A DNA stretch of 64,000 nucleotides, taken from assembly GCF_004027225.2 (NCBI RefSeq), contig NC_044277.2, forward strand, positions 89,540,283 through 89,604,282. The letters are read 5' to 3'. A program made the translations under genes and the position numbers. The notes under the pieces are model-generated. The model was given only the letters and a program-made list of their open reading frames with translations, ran no database searches and had not been told where the DNA came from. This stretch comes from Strigops habroptila (Eukaryota > Chordata > Aves > Psittaciformes > Psittacidae). Below are positions 51,801-63,000 of the stretch, one piece after another. Numbering within the stretch: the stretch's first letter is position 1; the number at the start of each line of letters is the position of its first letter.

Positions 51801-54800
51801 ATGATATATACAGTTCCTATTTTCAGAAGATTCATCCTAAACCCAGTGTAAAAGACAGCTGTTCCTGGATGTGTTTGTTGAAATTGAAACCAATACTACA
51901 GTTTTACAGCATAATCCTGTTAGGAAAGGTGGAATATGTTTGTCTTTAAATAAGAAGAAGGTGTCATTAAAAACTATGAAGAGATGATGAATGTTGGGGA
52001 AAATAATACTAAGGAGCAATTCTTAAGGCAATAGCTGCTCACATACAGTTACACCAGTGGTAACAGGATAACTACAACTCAGAGTTAGCTAATCTGAATA
52101 GGATCAGTCAAAGGGCAGTGAGTAGTTTTCTGCATGTACACTACTGGTAGTAACGGTGGAAAAATTCATTGTCCACAAACTACTTTTGTTAAAGCAAGTA
52201 TGGCCCTGCATTTGCTTGCACTGAACTATACCAGCCCATCCAAGCAAAGGTCTCACATGATACCTTTCCTTCTGAGGCGTCCACCACTTCAGCTGAACGC
52301 CTACAGCTATAATGCTGAACACACATAGGAAACTGAGGAATGTGCATTGCCTTCTTTTGCCATAGCAAATAAATCTACTTGGAATAGCAAAACCAGAAAG
52401 GTCTGGCTGCAGGCAGCAAGCCTGCAGAGGGGTTCCCAGTGGTACCAACTCAGGTTCTGCTGAGTAGCCAAAATGGAAACGGCTGGTGAAAAATTCCTAA
52501 TAGAGGCACACCTCAAGGATGGTTAGTGAAAGCAGGCAGAAAGGCTGGCCTCATTCCTATACACTATATGTCATATATGGGAAATGTCGACATACAGCCC
52601 TGTTAGGCAGCTTGGATTTTTAGCTGCTCACAGGAACCTGGAATCATATAGTGGTTTCTCACCCCCTTACATTTCCCAGGCACTCTGCTGTGTGCTGGTG
52701 GCAGTGCCAATGCTGCAGGCTGCATGCACAACCTGAGAACAGGCTCGTTCTTGGAATTGAAGGCAGGGGGTGGTGGATATAAGGTGGTCTTAGCTCTGTG
52801 CTGGTGCACTGGTGATTCTTAAGCTGCTGCTCCTGTTTTCCTGGCCCTGATAAGTAAAGAAATCTCCTTCTTGTCAGTGTCACCACTAAGCAATTGCCAT
52901 AACAACCCCTGCACATGTGTGGTCTGTATTTTACCTCAGATACAGAGTAGATACTCTGTGTATATCTACCCCTTGAAAAATAAGAGGGTGTCCCTGTTAT
53001 TATCCCTTTAAAAATAAGCAGGCGAGCTTCTGAATTTTATTTCTTTTTTGTTTATTGTAGTTTATCTACAGCTTCTCTCCTCTGTCAGCTTTTGGTGTAA
53101 CTTGTTCAAGCTGGGTGCAAGAAACAGCTGGAGCATGTTTAATGCAATGCTTCCCCACAAAGCTACCTTCTCCTGGGAGAAACAAGGGCAGATAAAACTA
53201 GGAACTGCAGCTGGAGAGAGAAGGTCAGCATTTCCTTTACAGGCAAAGTATGCCTTGGTCAAAAAAAACCCATAAAAATAACAGGGACAGACACAAGCAT
53301 CTGCTCAAATGGAGAATGAGTAGATCTTCAATACTAGGAGCACTGGTTCATATGAGGCTACTTAACTACCCACCTTCAGGTATGATGCACAGAAGCATAG
53401 TGCTAATGGATTTGGGAGCAAAGCAAGTACCTGGCACAAGTAACCAAATTAAAACAAACCCATACCTATGTCTCACGCTGCATCTAAACCCATGGAGTTT
53501 CCTAACACATACTCATTTCTCTCACAAGGACAACGGTGGAATAGAAGCCCGCTCATCTAAACCCAGGCTCAAAACAGAGGTGCTACAACAGTCACAGGGG
53601 GCTACATGTGGTAGCAGAAGGGCTGTACTGTAAAAAAAGTTCAATGTCATTCTTGGAACAGTGCATTTGCTAATTACCTTCATTTCAGCAAGGCTTTTAT
53701 GCACTCAGGAAGGGGTAGAGCCAGCTAATTCGCATTTCTGAGAAATCTACTAACTTGAGTTTTCAGAGACAGTATCATTCAAAGGTGGAGTAAAGCCACA
53801 TGATAGGTGAAAAAAACTAGGCATGAAAAGTGAATTAAATTAATTAATTAAAAGACGTGGCTCTGAGTGAGCTGCATGAAATGAAGATCTCACAAGTAGC
53901 TTTTCTGAGCAAAGCAACATAAAATTCAAGAGATGGCCAAATCGAAGCAGCTAAAATGTCAGTTTTGATAAGCAAACCTCTCTGTACTGGAGAGGGCTGA
54001 TAATGTACCAGGCAGGATACAGGACTCGGGCTTGAGGAACTCAGCTCATTTCTCCACCCTCCCAGCAATTTCTCACGGGACACTGGGCAAGTCACTGACT
54101 TAGATTCATCCCCAGCTAACTCTAGATGTTAAGAGGAGAATGGTGCCAAAATTTAGGACTGTCAGCACCTTAGGCCCCTTTCCTTAGTCTAGAGGGCAAT
54201 TCAGACACCAAGTGAGCTAAGATGTTAGTCTAATTTAGAAACCATAGTAGCATATCTGCTGTTAGACAGGATGAGTACTGGCCTCCTTGCCTCAATTCCC
54301 AACTCTGGACACTGGGATGGCATCACTCCATCATTAGTGAATGAAAGTGGCATTTATTAAACACCATGACACTCTGAAATGCACTGCTGATAGGAGCAAG
54401 ACAATCAGTTCAGAGAGCTGCACTCTGATCTTAGTGATCTGCTTCAGAAGATATTCTAATTGGATGCGTTGGGTTTGACTTCCTTGCAAGCCAGACTTGC
54501 CAAGAACTAAGTAAACAAACCTGCTAAAGCACATTTTTCACTAACTGTTATTTGCAAATAAGTATTCTGTCATATGCTGCTGTATTCATAGAAGAGGTTG
54601 TATACGGAACCAGATCTGTTTTTCTACAAGTGACACTTTCTGTTCTGTATTTTCCTTTTCTTCACTTTTCTCTTATTGTGGTCATTGCACTAATCCCTTG
54701 TATTTACTGATGGTAATCTTTATTATAGTTAAACCTTTACTTGTGGAACCCATTCGTAAGAAGCTGATTATTGACACATGTAACCTTTTACCATCTTTTC

Positions 54801-57800
54801 ACACTTCTAAAAGACATAATTCATACTGCTTATATTTTGAACTTAACTGATGGAATGGAGCTGAAAACCATGCAGAAATACTTCCCCCTGCCCCCAACCA
54901 AATATAAGAGTCCAAGCATAGTTATGAGAATATATCACAGTCCCATGGGATCAGACTATCCAGCAGAGATTTTGTCTGACATGGCTGAAAGTGGACATGC
55001 CTGCGAGAACGCAGGGATAAGACATAGAGGTCCTTCTCCAGAATATTTTCCCAGGCTTCAGCAATTAGAGATTTTCTGGGCTAGAAGTGAGGTCTTTGCC
55101 TTCTAACTTTTACTGTTCTATTGTCAGTGACAGAAGCAAAACTCGTGTCAATTAAAAAATGAAATCTGAAGTAAGCACCACAGTAAAGCCATAAGGGATT
55201 TAAACATATGAACATAAGTTCATAAAGCCAAAGGGATTTAAATCCTAAACTGTTCATAAAGCCAAAGGATTGGAATCCTTTGGGGCCCCTATTGTGCAAG
55301 ATCCTGAGCTACCACAGCAGAAATAACTACCCGCTCGAGCCTTCTGGTGAAGGTGCCATCCTGGCACCATGCAGGGCACTCCCTTGGCAGTACAGGTCAC
55401 CCACACAGGCCTGGGAGAGAGGGCTCCAGTTGTCTGCCCCATGTTATACCCACAGTGCTTAACCTTTTGCCTTGCTCCTGGTATTCTGCCTTCTGTTCCC
55501 ACACAAGAGCAAACACAGAGTGAAAATGGAAACAAGAGGAGCTGCTACAGCTTGCTGGGACGGAGGATGGCCAAGCACCTCCAGCACCACTGTGGCTTGC
55601 TCCAGTGGGAAGTGGACACTCTTTCTCCCATGACCTCCAGGCAGAGATGGGCAGTAAAAGTGGGGGGGAAGTTTCTGTTAACTCTCACCTAAAAGTTATG
55701 TGAATTCTTTATTCCCAGACTATTAAAGCCTTTTCCCTTTTCCCACCTGATGTTTCCTCTCGTTCAAAAATTGGCTTGGCTTCCAACAAAACATTTCCCT
55801 GATGCTTCCAGTTCTTTGTTGTGGAAAGCGTAAGTGGGAGGAAGGTTTCACACAGTACCTCTGAAACCTGAATCTTTGCAAATCATCCTTGTGTTTCTGC
55901 TAATAACAATTTTAGCCCTGGGAGAAACCATGAACTTTGCTCAGTAAAGTTGATTTTCTTCTCTATTGGAGCTCTGAGCTGGGTTTGATTCTGTGTTTTG
56001 AATGGTATCTAGTCACTGCCACCTGGTGCCAGGACACGCATGGTCTGGAAGCGTTTTCTTTTCTCATCTGATAATGGCTTTTCTGAGCCAAGTGTCATAT
56101 AGCTGCCATCTTCCTCCCTAACTTTAATAGGGGTTTGTATGTAAAATGAGTTTTGGAAGGAAAATGGCCATTGGTGATACCAGGATGGGGACAGGGTCTC
56201 GCTGCATGTGGCAGACAAGTGGGGCTGAGTTTGCTGCATTAGTGGCTGACCTTCCTCCTCTCCTCAGCACTTTAAGAGGTCCACAAGTGCCACGTGAGAC
56301 AGGCAGCTGTGTCCTTTGATGAACGTCATACACTGGAGATGGGGAAAATTAAGGAAGTTGGTTTGGGAGAAATTATGCTTCTGCCCAAGGACCCTCATGT
56401 CTGTAAGGGGAATTAAATCCCTTGCAGGCTGGGTTGTGACTGGTGAGAATAAGGTAATTTCCAAGAAGCCAAAATTAGTCAGCTCTTTAATTTGCATGTT
56501 ATGTAAAGGAGGAGAGGGAATCTCCCCCCTTCCTCTTGTGCAAGAAGGGGCACAGGGGGCTGGACTTTCCCCTAAGAGGAAAGTAAGGTGCAAAGACAGA
56601 CAGCAAGTGAAATAAAGGGACAAGTTATGCAACTTGCACGTAATTGAGAATTGTGTTTCAAATCTGCAGAAAACAGCATGTTGCTCCCCTTGTTCCCCAG
56701 ACAGAAAGGCACGGTTTTACAATCTCCTTTTATTGTTTTGCTGATAAGCAGGCATTTCACATTTCTGACACTATACAAAATGTCCTTTAGAAAACTCAGT
56801 CAGTGCCATGGCCTTTTCCAACTGGAACATTAAAACCAGAGCCCAGCTGGCCAGCTAAGTTTTCACCCCATAAGACAGTGTTTCAGCTGTGGCTGGAAAG
56901 GGAAAAAGCAGGCGCAGCGAGCTTCAGCTCCTATTTCCACTCTCACCCAAACGGGCAGCAGGGCAAATATAGCGCAAACTTCCCGGCCCTTGGGGCAAGC
57001 TGACTTGGCATGCACCAGGACAGCTTGTCGAGTACCTGACTTTGTATGATCACCCATGTCTTTGTATTTCCATCCTGCAAACTCTGACTGCTAGCCAAAG
57101 TTTAATCCTGCTCTGCTTGTTTTATAAGACCCCTACTGTGACCCATACTGTTACAGACTCCTACTAGAAACAGCTATAGAGTGAGCAAATCTTCCTTCTT
57201 TGGCAAATCTCCCAAAGGGTATTTCTGCAAGGCACAGGCCCGCTCGGTACATCCTGGTGTCCAAGAAAGGGTCAGGGGGTTATCCCTTCCTGGGGAAACC
57301 CACCTCTTCCCGGCCTGGCAATCCCCACGGCCTGACATGACCCACCCCAAGGCACCAGCAACCGGACATCAATTTGTTTTTGCAACAGGAATAGTTTGAT
57401 TCTGGTTAGTTTCAAGATCTGAAAGCAGAGCTATCAGAAATCGCTGAATCAGAGGATATGGATCTCTGACAATAATAATATTTATGAATCCTTACAAAAA
57501 AATGCTGAAGATTTCGGGTTTTGGTTTTAAAACAAAAAAGAAGAAGAATAAAAAAAACAAAATAGCACCTTCAGAGGTCCCTGCGATATGTTTGTGCTTT
57601 GTTACTCCAAGGAAACATGCTGGCCATTTTTGCCAGCTAACAAAATACTTTCCAACAAGGCATTTTGACAAAGCTGAAAATATCTTTGACCAATGTGAGT
57701 CATTTTGGTTTCCAGTTCACATGTTAGAGAAAGAAATCTCAGAAAAGAAGTCTCTTTTAAGTAAGTGCTGGCATGAAATTCAGTCTTGAAGTGACAGGGC

Positions 57801-58959
57801 TGGAAAGGCTATGCATATTTGTATTCTATACAGGACGATAGCTATCTTTCAACCCACACAAATGCTTTCTGGTTTTTCTTCTTTTAAAGAAGAAAAAAAA
57901 TATATATTTTCTTTCCCAAGTTTTGGATACCGATAAAGTTTATTACTTCAGCTGGCTACAATTACTTTTTATATGTAGCTAGGTGACCTCTGCTGGTAGA
58001 CTCTTATCATAACTGCAATAATTCACACACACAGGTACCGATGCATTGGTATGCTGGTAAGTGCTGCCCTACATACGCAAGACAACAGAATACACAAGAA
58101 AATACAATCCCTGCTCTGAAAAATAAGACTCCCACGCTAGAAAGGTGTGAAAACAATATTGTCTAACCCAGCTTTCTCTACTGACAGATGTTTTATAGGG
58201 CACTTTTTGCAGAAGCTTTAATAACAGGTATGACCATCTCAAGATGGGGCCACTGCTGTTTATCCAGCCTAATGGTCTAAACGCTTGCTATTGCTCGGAA
58301 AGCCCCTACGCTTCATCCTGTTTGAAGCAGGCAGGTTGTATCGAGGAAAGGATTAGTCTCCACTTGCATTCCTTTCTTGTACTCTTTCTCATACCATCTG
58401 CTAACAGTCATTGTTGGAGAAAGGATACCAGCTAAATGGACCTTTATTCTGACTCAGCACACTTGTAGACAGCCTGTCCGCTATGATACGGCGGCACAGT
58501 ATAATTTGATACTTACTTAAAAAAAAAAGAAAGCCATTCACCTGAGAGATCACAATGCAACTTGCAGTTAACAGCCTTGGTCTTTGTGATAGCCAAGGTC
58601 ATTTCTATTATTACAGCACAGTGCACGGAAATACCGCAAATACCAAGAGAGCCTTATCTATTTATCATAGGTGAAATTGGCAAGCTTTGCAGGACAGCGG
58701 CTCCACTTTGGATCACAGGCATTTGAGTTCACTCGAGTTTATATTCAAAGGCTGGCTTTCTCAGCTGGGAGCTCAGTGGGTTTCGTGCATGTACGTAGTT
58801 GCAGTGACATTGCTGCGGCCGCTTCTCAAGTGCCCAGCTTCCACGCTGACAGCTCAACGCAATGCAGCAAATATAAACACGCGGGGACAAAACTCACCCT
58901 GACCTTGCCAGAGCAGTAGAAAGAGCCATACGCAAAGGCTGGGAATGGGTCTTCCCGCT
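48811..58959. other. Intergenic DNA between HIVEP1 and EDN1, part 3 (EDN1 upstream region)
   Basis: No gene is supported. It contains a poly(A) run near 50285, an AATTAATTAA tract near 53835, the tandem repeat at 55183-55285, a near-perfect TTCTTCTTTT/AAAGAAGAA hairpin near 57880, and a CCTTGG/CCAAGG inverted pair at 58575-58598. The last few hundred bases (58540-58700) include AAGGTCA and TTATCT motifs, which could be EDN1 upstream regulatory DNA but are unproven. Confidence 0.65.
55183..55285. repeat. Tandem repeat, about three 34-nt units
   Basis: Units start at 55183, 55218 and 55252, the last two with GTTCATAAAGCCAAAGG and the first with a diverged GTAAAGCCATAAGGG. The period is 34-35 nt. 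The older first unit and near-identical later ones suggest stepwise duplication. Confidence 0.85.
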
Positions 58960-59351
58960 TCCCGACCACACTTCCCCGCTTGCCACGTTAGAAAAGGGGG
59001 TTATACCCTAACTCCGCACCGCTGCTGCCAAACCCAAACCGCTTGAGACCCCGCAGCCCACCCGGCTGGGCCGGCGGCGAGCAGGCTGGGGTCGGGCAAA
59101 GCCAGGTCTCCTTCAACCGCGCCGCCCCCCAGCGCTGCCCGTCTCTCCGGCTGGGGAAGGACGGAGGGGACCCTCGTCGGGGCCTTCCGCCGAGGTAGCG
59201 GCGGCGGGAGCAGGGAACCGAGCCCCGAGCCCCCTCCGGGCGCCGGAGCCGCTCCACCGGGCGCCGCGAGCCTGAGGGGCGGCCGCGACACCTCCACCGC
59301 GGGCGGCACTGCGCCTGCCGCCGCCGCCGCCGCCCGGCTCGCCCCGCTGTT

Positions 59352-59408
59352 ATAACAACACCAACAACAAGCGCTGACAATGATCACAATAATTATTATT
59401 GTTGTTAT
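59352..59408. repeat. AT-rich inverted repeat embedded in the CpG island
   Basis: Arms ATAACAACA (59352-59360) and TGTTGTTAT (59400-59408) flank CAATAATTATTATTG. The roughly 60-bp block contains SOX-like (ACAAT/ATTGT) and homeodomain-like (AATTATTA) cores. It lies about 370 bp upstream of the predicted EDN1 start site. Confidence 0.75.
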
Positions 59409-59505
59409 GGCGAGCGCCACGGTGCCCTGTGCGCCTCCGCCCGCCCCCAGGTGCGAGGCGCGGGGTGCCCCCTGGCGGCCCGCCGCCAGCGCAGCCCGCG
59501 GCGCC

Positions 59506-59550
59506 CCCCGTCCCGTCCCGTCCCATCCCGTCCCGTCCCGCCCCGCTCCG
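59506..59550. repeat. (TCCCG)n pentanucleotide tandem, about 9 units
   Basis: Consecutive five-base units CCCCG, TCCCG, TCCCG, TCCCA, TCCCG and so on, about 100 bp upstream of the GATA site of the EDN1 promoter. Likely polymorphic in length. Confidence 0.88.
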
Positions 59551-59647
59551 CTCCTCCCTGGCCCCGGGTCGCCCCCGGCCCCCCCGGCCGCCGCCACCGC
59601 CCCCCGCCGCTCTGAAGTTTGCAGGCGATTTCCTTTCCAGGCCGGCC

Positions 59648-59653
59648 TTATCT
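59648..59653 (-). promoter_or_regulatory. EDN1: GATA site (TTATCT) in EDN1 promoter
   Basis: The reverse complement is AGATAA. It lies about 132 bp upstream of the predicted start site, matching the GATA-2 element known at about -136 in human EDN1, which drives endothelial expression. Confidence 0.8.
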
Positions 59654-59659
59654 CGGCCC

Positions 59660-59667
59660 GCACGTTG
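59660..59667 (-). promoter_or_regulatory. EDN1: Hypoxia-response-like element (GCACGTTG) in EDN1 promoter
   Basis: Contains the HIF core RCGTG on the minus strand (ACGTG). It lies between the GATA and AP-1 sites, exactly where the human EDN1 hypoxia element occurs (about -118). Confidence 0.75.
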
Positions 59668-59674
59668 CCGCGCG

Positions 59675-59682
59675 GTGACTAA
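59675..59682 (+). promoter_or_regulatory. EDN1: AP-1 site (GTGACTAA) in EDN1 promoter
   Basis: Identical to the AP-1 motif known at about -108 in the human gene, here about -105. It mediates protein-kinase-C, thrombin and stretch responses in mammals; function here is inferred from conservation. Confidence 0.82.
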
Positions 59683-59691
59683 TAGCAGAAT

Positions 59692-59700
59692 AACATTGTC
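59692..59700 (-). promoter_or_regulatory. EDN1: CAAT-type element (AACATTGTC) in EDN1 promoter
   Basis: ATTG at 59695-59698 is a reverse CAAT core. The surrounding AATAACATTGTCT is, as far as I recall, unchanged from the human promoter. Confidence 0.6.
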
Positions 59701-59723
59701 TCGGGATAAAATAGCGCCGGGGC

Positions 59724-59730
59724 TGTTTAC
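59724..59730 (-). promoter_or_regulatory. EDN1: Forkhead-like site (TGTTTAC) in EDN1 promoter
   Basis: The reverse complement GTAAACA is a canonical FOX core. The same GCTGTTTACCC context occurs in the human promoter as remembered. A FOXO role in endothelium is inference. Confidence 0.55.
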
Positions 59731-59749
59731 CCGCTCCATGGGGGTTCGC

Positions 59750-59757
59750 TATAAAAG
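59750..59757 (+). promoter_or_regulatory. EDN1: TATA box (TATAAAAG) of EDN1
   Basis: A strong TATA box. The transcription start is expected about 30 bp downstream (near 59780), giving a 5' UTR of about 165 nt before the ATG at 59946. A TATA box inside a CpG island is consistent with a tightly inducible gene. Confidence 0.9.
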
Positions 59758-59779
59758 GGCGCCGGGGACCGCCGCGGCA

Positions 59780-59945
59780 GCCAGACGCGCCGGGGCGCAC
59801 CGAGCTGCTGCCTGCCCTAGCGCCGTGCCCCGACGGGGACGGGACACGAGCCTCCGTCCCGACGCTACCAGAGACTTTCGCCTCTTTTTTCACTTTTATT
59901 AATTTTCCCTCCTTTCCTATTCCTGTCCGCTCTCCACTGCCTGCT
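59780..59945 (+). other. EDN1: EDN1 5' untranslated region (start estimated)
   Basis: Begins near CAGCCAGACGCGCC and runs to CCTGCT before the ATG. The initiation context has G at -3 and G at +4, favourable for translation. No upstream ATG is present between the estimated start site and the initiator. Confidence 0.7.
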
Positions 59946-60009
59946 ATGGATTATTCCCAGATGATCGTCTCGCTGCTCTTCGTGCTCTGCCCGGGGCTGC
60001 TGCCGGCAG
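59946..60009 (+). CDS. EDN1: EDN1 exon 1 coding part (signal peptide)
   Basis: Encodes 21 residues plus one base, the same phase and length as human exon 1. The hydrophobic core [15 protein letters not shown] is a signal peptide, with likely cleavage near the exon boundary. The donor is GTAGGT. Intron 1 is only 222 bp and very GC-rich. Confidence 0.95.
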
Positions 60010-63000
60010 GTAGGTGCCGGTCGCCAGCCCAGCCGCCAGCCGTCGCTGCTGCCGCCCAGGCTCAGCCCCGGCCCCGCGGGGGGCTGCGGGGTGGCTCCCC
60101 GGCTCTGTGCCGCCGGGCACCGCGGGGAAGGAGCCCGAGGAGGCTGAGGGTGCGGCGGGAGGGGAGGTCGGCGGAGATGCGCGGGGTGCATGGTGGCCGC
60201 GGGTGCTGAGCTCTGCCGCTCCCTCCCGCAGCCCCCGGAGCCGAGGCGGCCGCCGCGCCGACACCCGCTGCCGCTGCCACCGCCACCGCCGCCGCCGCGC
60301 CCCGCCGCGCCCGGCGCTGCTCCTGCTCCTCGCTGATGGATGAGGAGTGCGTCTACTTCTGCCACCTCGACATCATCTGGATCAACACCCCCGAGTGAGT
60401 GGACTTGGGGGGGCTTCGGCGGTTGCCGAGTGCTGGGTTTCCCTGTGGTTGAAGAAAGGTGGGGGGACACACGGGTTAAAATTAAGAACCACAAACTCCC
60501 TTGCAGAAATTGCAAGGGGAGGAGAAATAGTTATTTGCATTGTCTCTCCTATTGCTTCCCTGCCCTGCTCCGGCTTTTCTGCCGAGTTTAGCAACGAGAC
60601 TGTTACCAGGAGAAGGCGAGCAGTATTTGACCACCTAGATTGAACATATAGCTCCTAATAGCCCTAACACACCTGCGTTCCTAAAATCTGGGCAGGAGTA
60701 TTTCGTTCGGGTGCTGCTCAGCAAAGGCTGCGGGATACTTCTGTCTACGAATCAGAATCAGACAAAATGCCAAAAGCATGATTTTGCCAGCCTGAATCTG
60801 TCTGACCGTTTTTCTTTCCGACATGCTGGGAGGCTAGAAGGCTCGCTTTGACACAGGATGGCACCACGCCGCCTCTTGCTGCTCTCTCCTGCAAGTTAAA
60901 GCATCCCACATGTTAATAGGGTTATGTAGTGTCCATTTCAGCGGTCTCCTCGCTAAAATGTAGTGAGCCAGAGCCTTGCCTAACTCTACAAACACTGGCT
61001 CCAGTGGTTTGTTTTGCTGCTGAGCACAGAGAATCTGTTCCTCACTTTTATTGCTTCTTGCACGATTGGAAGTTACCAAAGTTCAAAGAGATGAGGTTTT
61101 ATTGCTTTCCATCATGCAGGGAGGCACAGCAGCCTCATGAAATCACAATTAAAAGGCCATTAGCCTTGTCGGTAGCCATGCTAATGTTGCAGGATCATCA
61201 GAAACGTTTGCATGGAAACTGTGACTGGCAAGGCATTCCCAATCTCCCAGCCTTTACTCCTGCAATCAATCCCATTGATAAGATTGCCCAAAATACCCCA
61301 CTGTTTTGAAGCCACAGAATTATTTGAATGACTTTCATGTTGTCTTTTTGATCGTAGGAAGACTGTTCCGTATGGTCTCGGAGGCCCTTCTCGATCCAGA
61401 AGATCACTGAAGGACGTGGTGCCGGAGATGCTTGCTGATCCTAGCAGCAGATGCCAATGTGCCAACCAGAAGGACAAGAAATGTCTGAACTTCTGCCAGA
61501 CAGGAAAAGATCTCTGGTGCGTCTATTGTTGCTACTTTTAAAAAGGCAGTGCATGTAAAAGGGATGGATTGTGGTAGACTTACTCATTTTGGCGCTTACC
61601 AAGTGAATAATCTCCCCGAAGCCTTGCCTCCTACCTGAGTGCTCACACTGCTATGATACATATTATGGTTTGGCCCAGAAAGGTTGCTTATTACATGCCT
61701 TGAGAAGTGGTTGGTGAGATGCCTCACCTTGTGGACTGCAGACTTGTTTGGGTTTTTTTTTAACAACAGCACTTTTTCCCTTTTAACAGGGCTCAGTCCA
61801 CGGTGGAGAAAACCTCACGTCACCGCAACGAAGCTGGCAATTGCATTGGACCCAAATGCATGAGCCAGCGGCTTGTTGACAGCAAGAAAATGAAGCGGTG
61901 AGTTTCTTCTCATCCTGTTGTAGTTCCCTGGAGTAGCAATAGAGAGCACAGTTCACCTGCCTTCGGGTCAGTGTGGGCTTAGCTGGTGATTTCAGCTTGA
62001 GAGTTAGAGGAATCAATGAGGATATCTTGAAGCATTTTCTTTGTGCAGTGGGCTTTTAACTTGTGAAGACATGAGTGCTGAGCTCTGCCTAGCTTCCTCC
62101 ATTTGCTTAGAGGAAGAAGACTTAGCTGTAGGCCTAAAGATACACCTAATTCAGAAGAGCATGAAATAATGAGATACTGACAGAAATAAACAGAGCCTGT
62201 CATTTTACTGTGTTCATGCATTGTCTTAACTACTTAAAAATATTATGTCCCAACTATTCTAATATGAAGTTGAATCAGAATGCCTTTTCTTGGATAGTTT
62301 ACTCCATTTTACTGGAGAGGAAAAAAAAAAGATTATTGGTCTAGCAGATTTCTAATATAGTGTTTCTCCTGGCTTGTGTGGCTGGCTTTTTAGACGCAGG
62401 AGACAGATTTCTACCTACCTTATGTCTTTACATTGCCTGATAAACCTATGTAAAAGGAATACAGGATGTTAGTGATGGAAATGACTGCAAAAAGATTGAG
62501 GAAGGGGAAAATGAAGACTAAATTCATATTGGAGCCCAATTTAGTATTTGAGATTGAGAGTAAATTTCAGGACTGTCCTTTGAGGTCTGTGCATAAGTTG
62601 AGTGGCAGTAGGCAGCAATATCACTCCACAGGGCAGTTCAGAGATACATGCATTGGATTTGGTGAAGCTACGAAGCCAGCTTTGAAGCTGAGTGTTAGTA
62701 CAGCTGTACCAGCTCCAGCGTTCAGATATATGCTCGTGTAAAAGTTTGGCATACAGAAGTTTGCCCATACAAAAGAAGACTCTTCAGTGCTACTTTCACA
62801 AGCAGAACAGGATTTATGACGGCAGGCAGCTTGATGATTTTGAGTGAGACTTAGGCCCTAGGAGTCTTAAATTATTTTTGAAAATGGGGCATGCTTACTT
62901 ACTTACTTGAAAAATGCACCCATTCATTGGAACCAGGATCAGGTTTACCTAAAAGAAATAAAAACAGCCAAAAAGAGTAATACGAAAGACCTCTTCTTCA

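Larger units (their letters stand above)
58960..60420. promoter_or_regulatory. EDN1: CpG island spanning EDN1 promoter, exon 1 and exon 2
   Basis: A sharp switch from AT-rich intergenic DNA to very GC-rich, CpG-dense sequence that fades after exon 2. It covers the upstream region, promoter, 5' UTR, intron 1 and the propeptide/mature-peptide exon. The composition produces long spurious open frames on both strands (such as 59001-59663 minus). Confidence 0.85.

Noticed and set aside
57870..57905. Near-perfect TTCTTCTTTT/AAAGAAGAA hairpin
   Set aside because: The arms are simple pyrimidine/purine tracts with an odd central base; chance in low-complexity DNA is the better explanation.
59001..59663. 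220-codon minus-strand open frame with a hydrophobic run
   Set aside because: It lies in the EDN1 CpG island, where stop codons are rare. Its Ile-rich run comes from the AT-rich inverted repeat, and no family or splice context supports it.
59865..60515. 216-codon minus-strand open frame over EDN1 exons 1-2
   Set aside because: Antisense shadow of EDN1 coding and GC-rich intron sequence.
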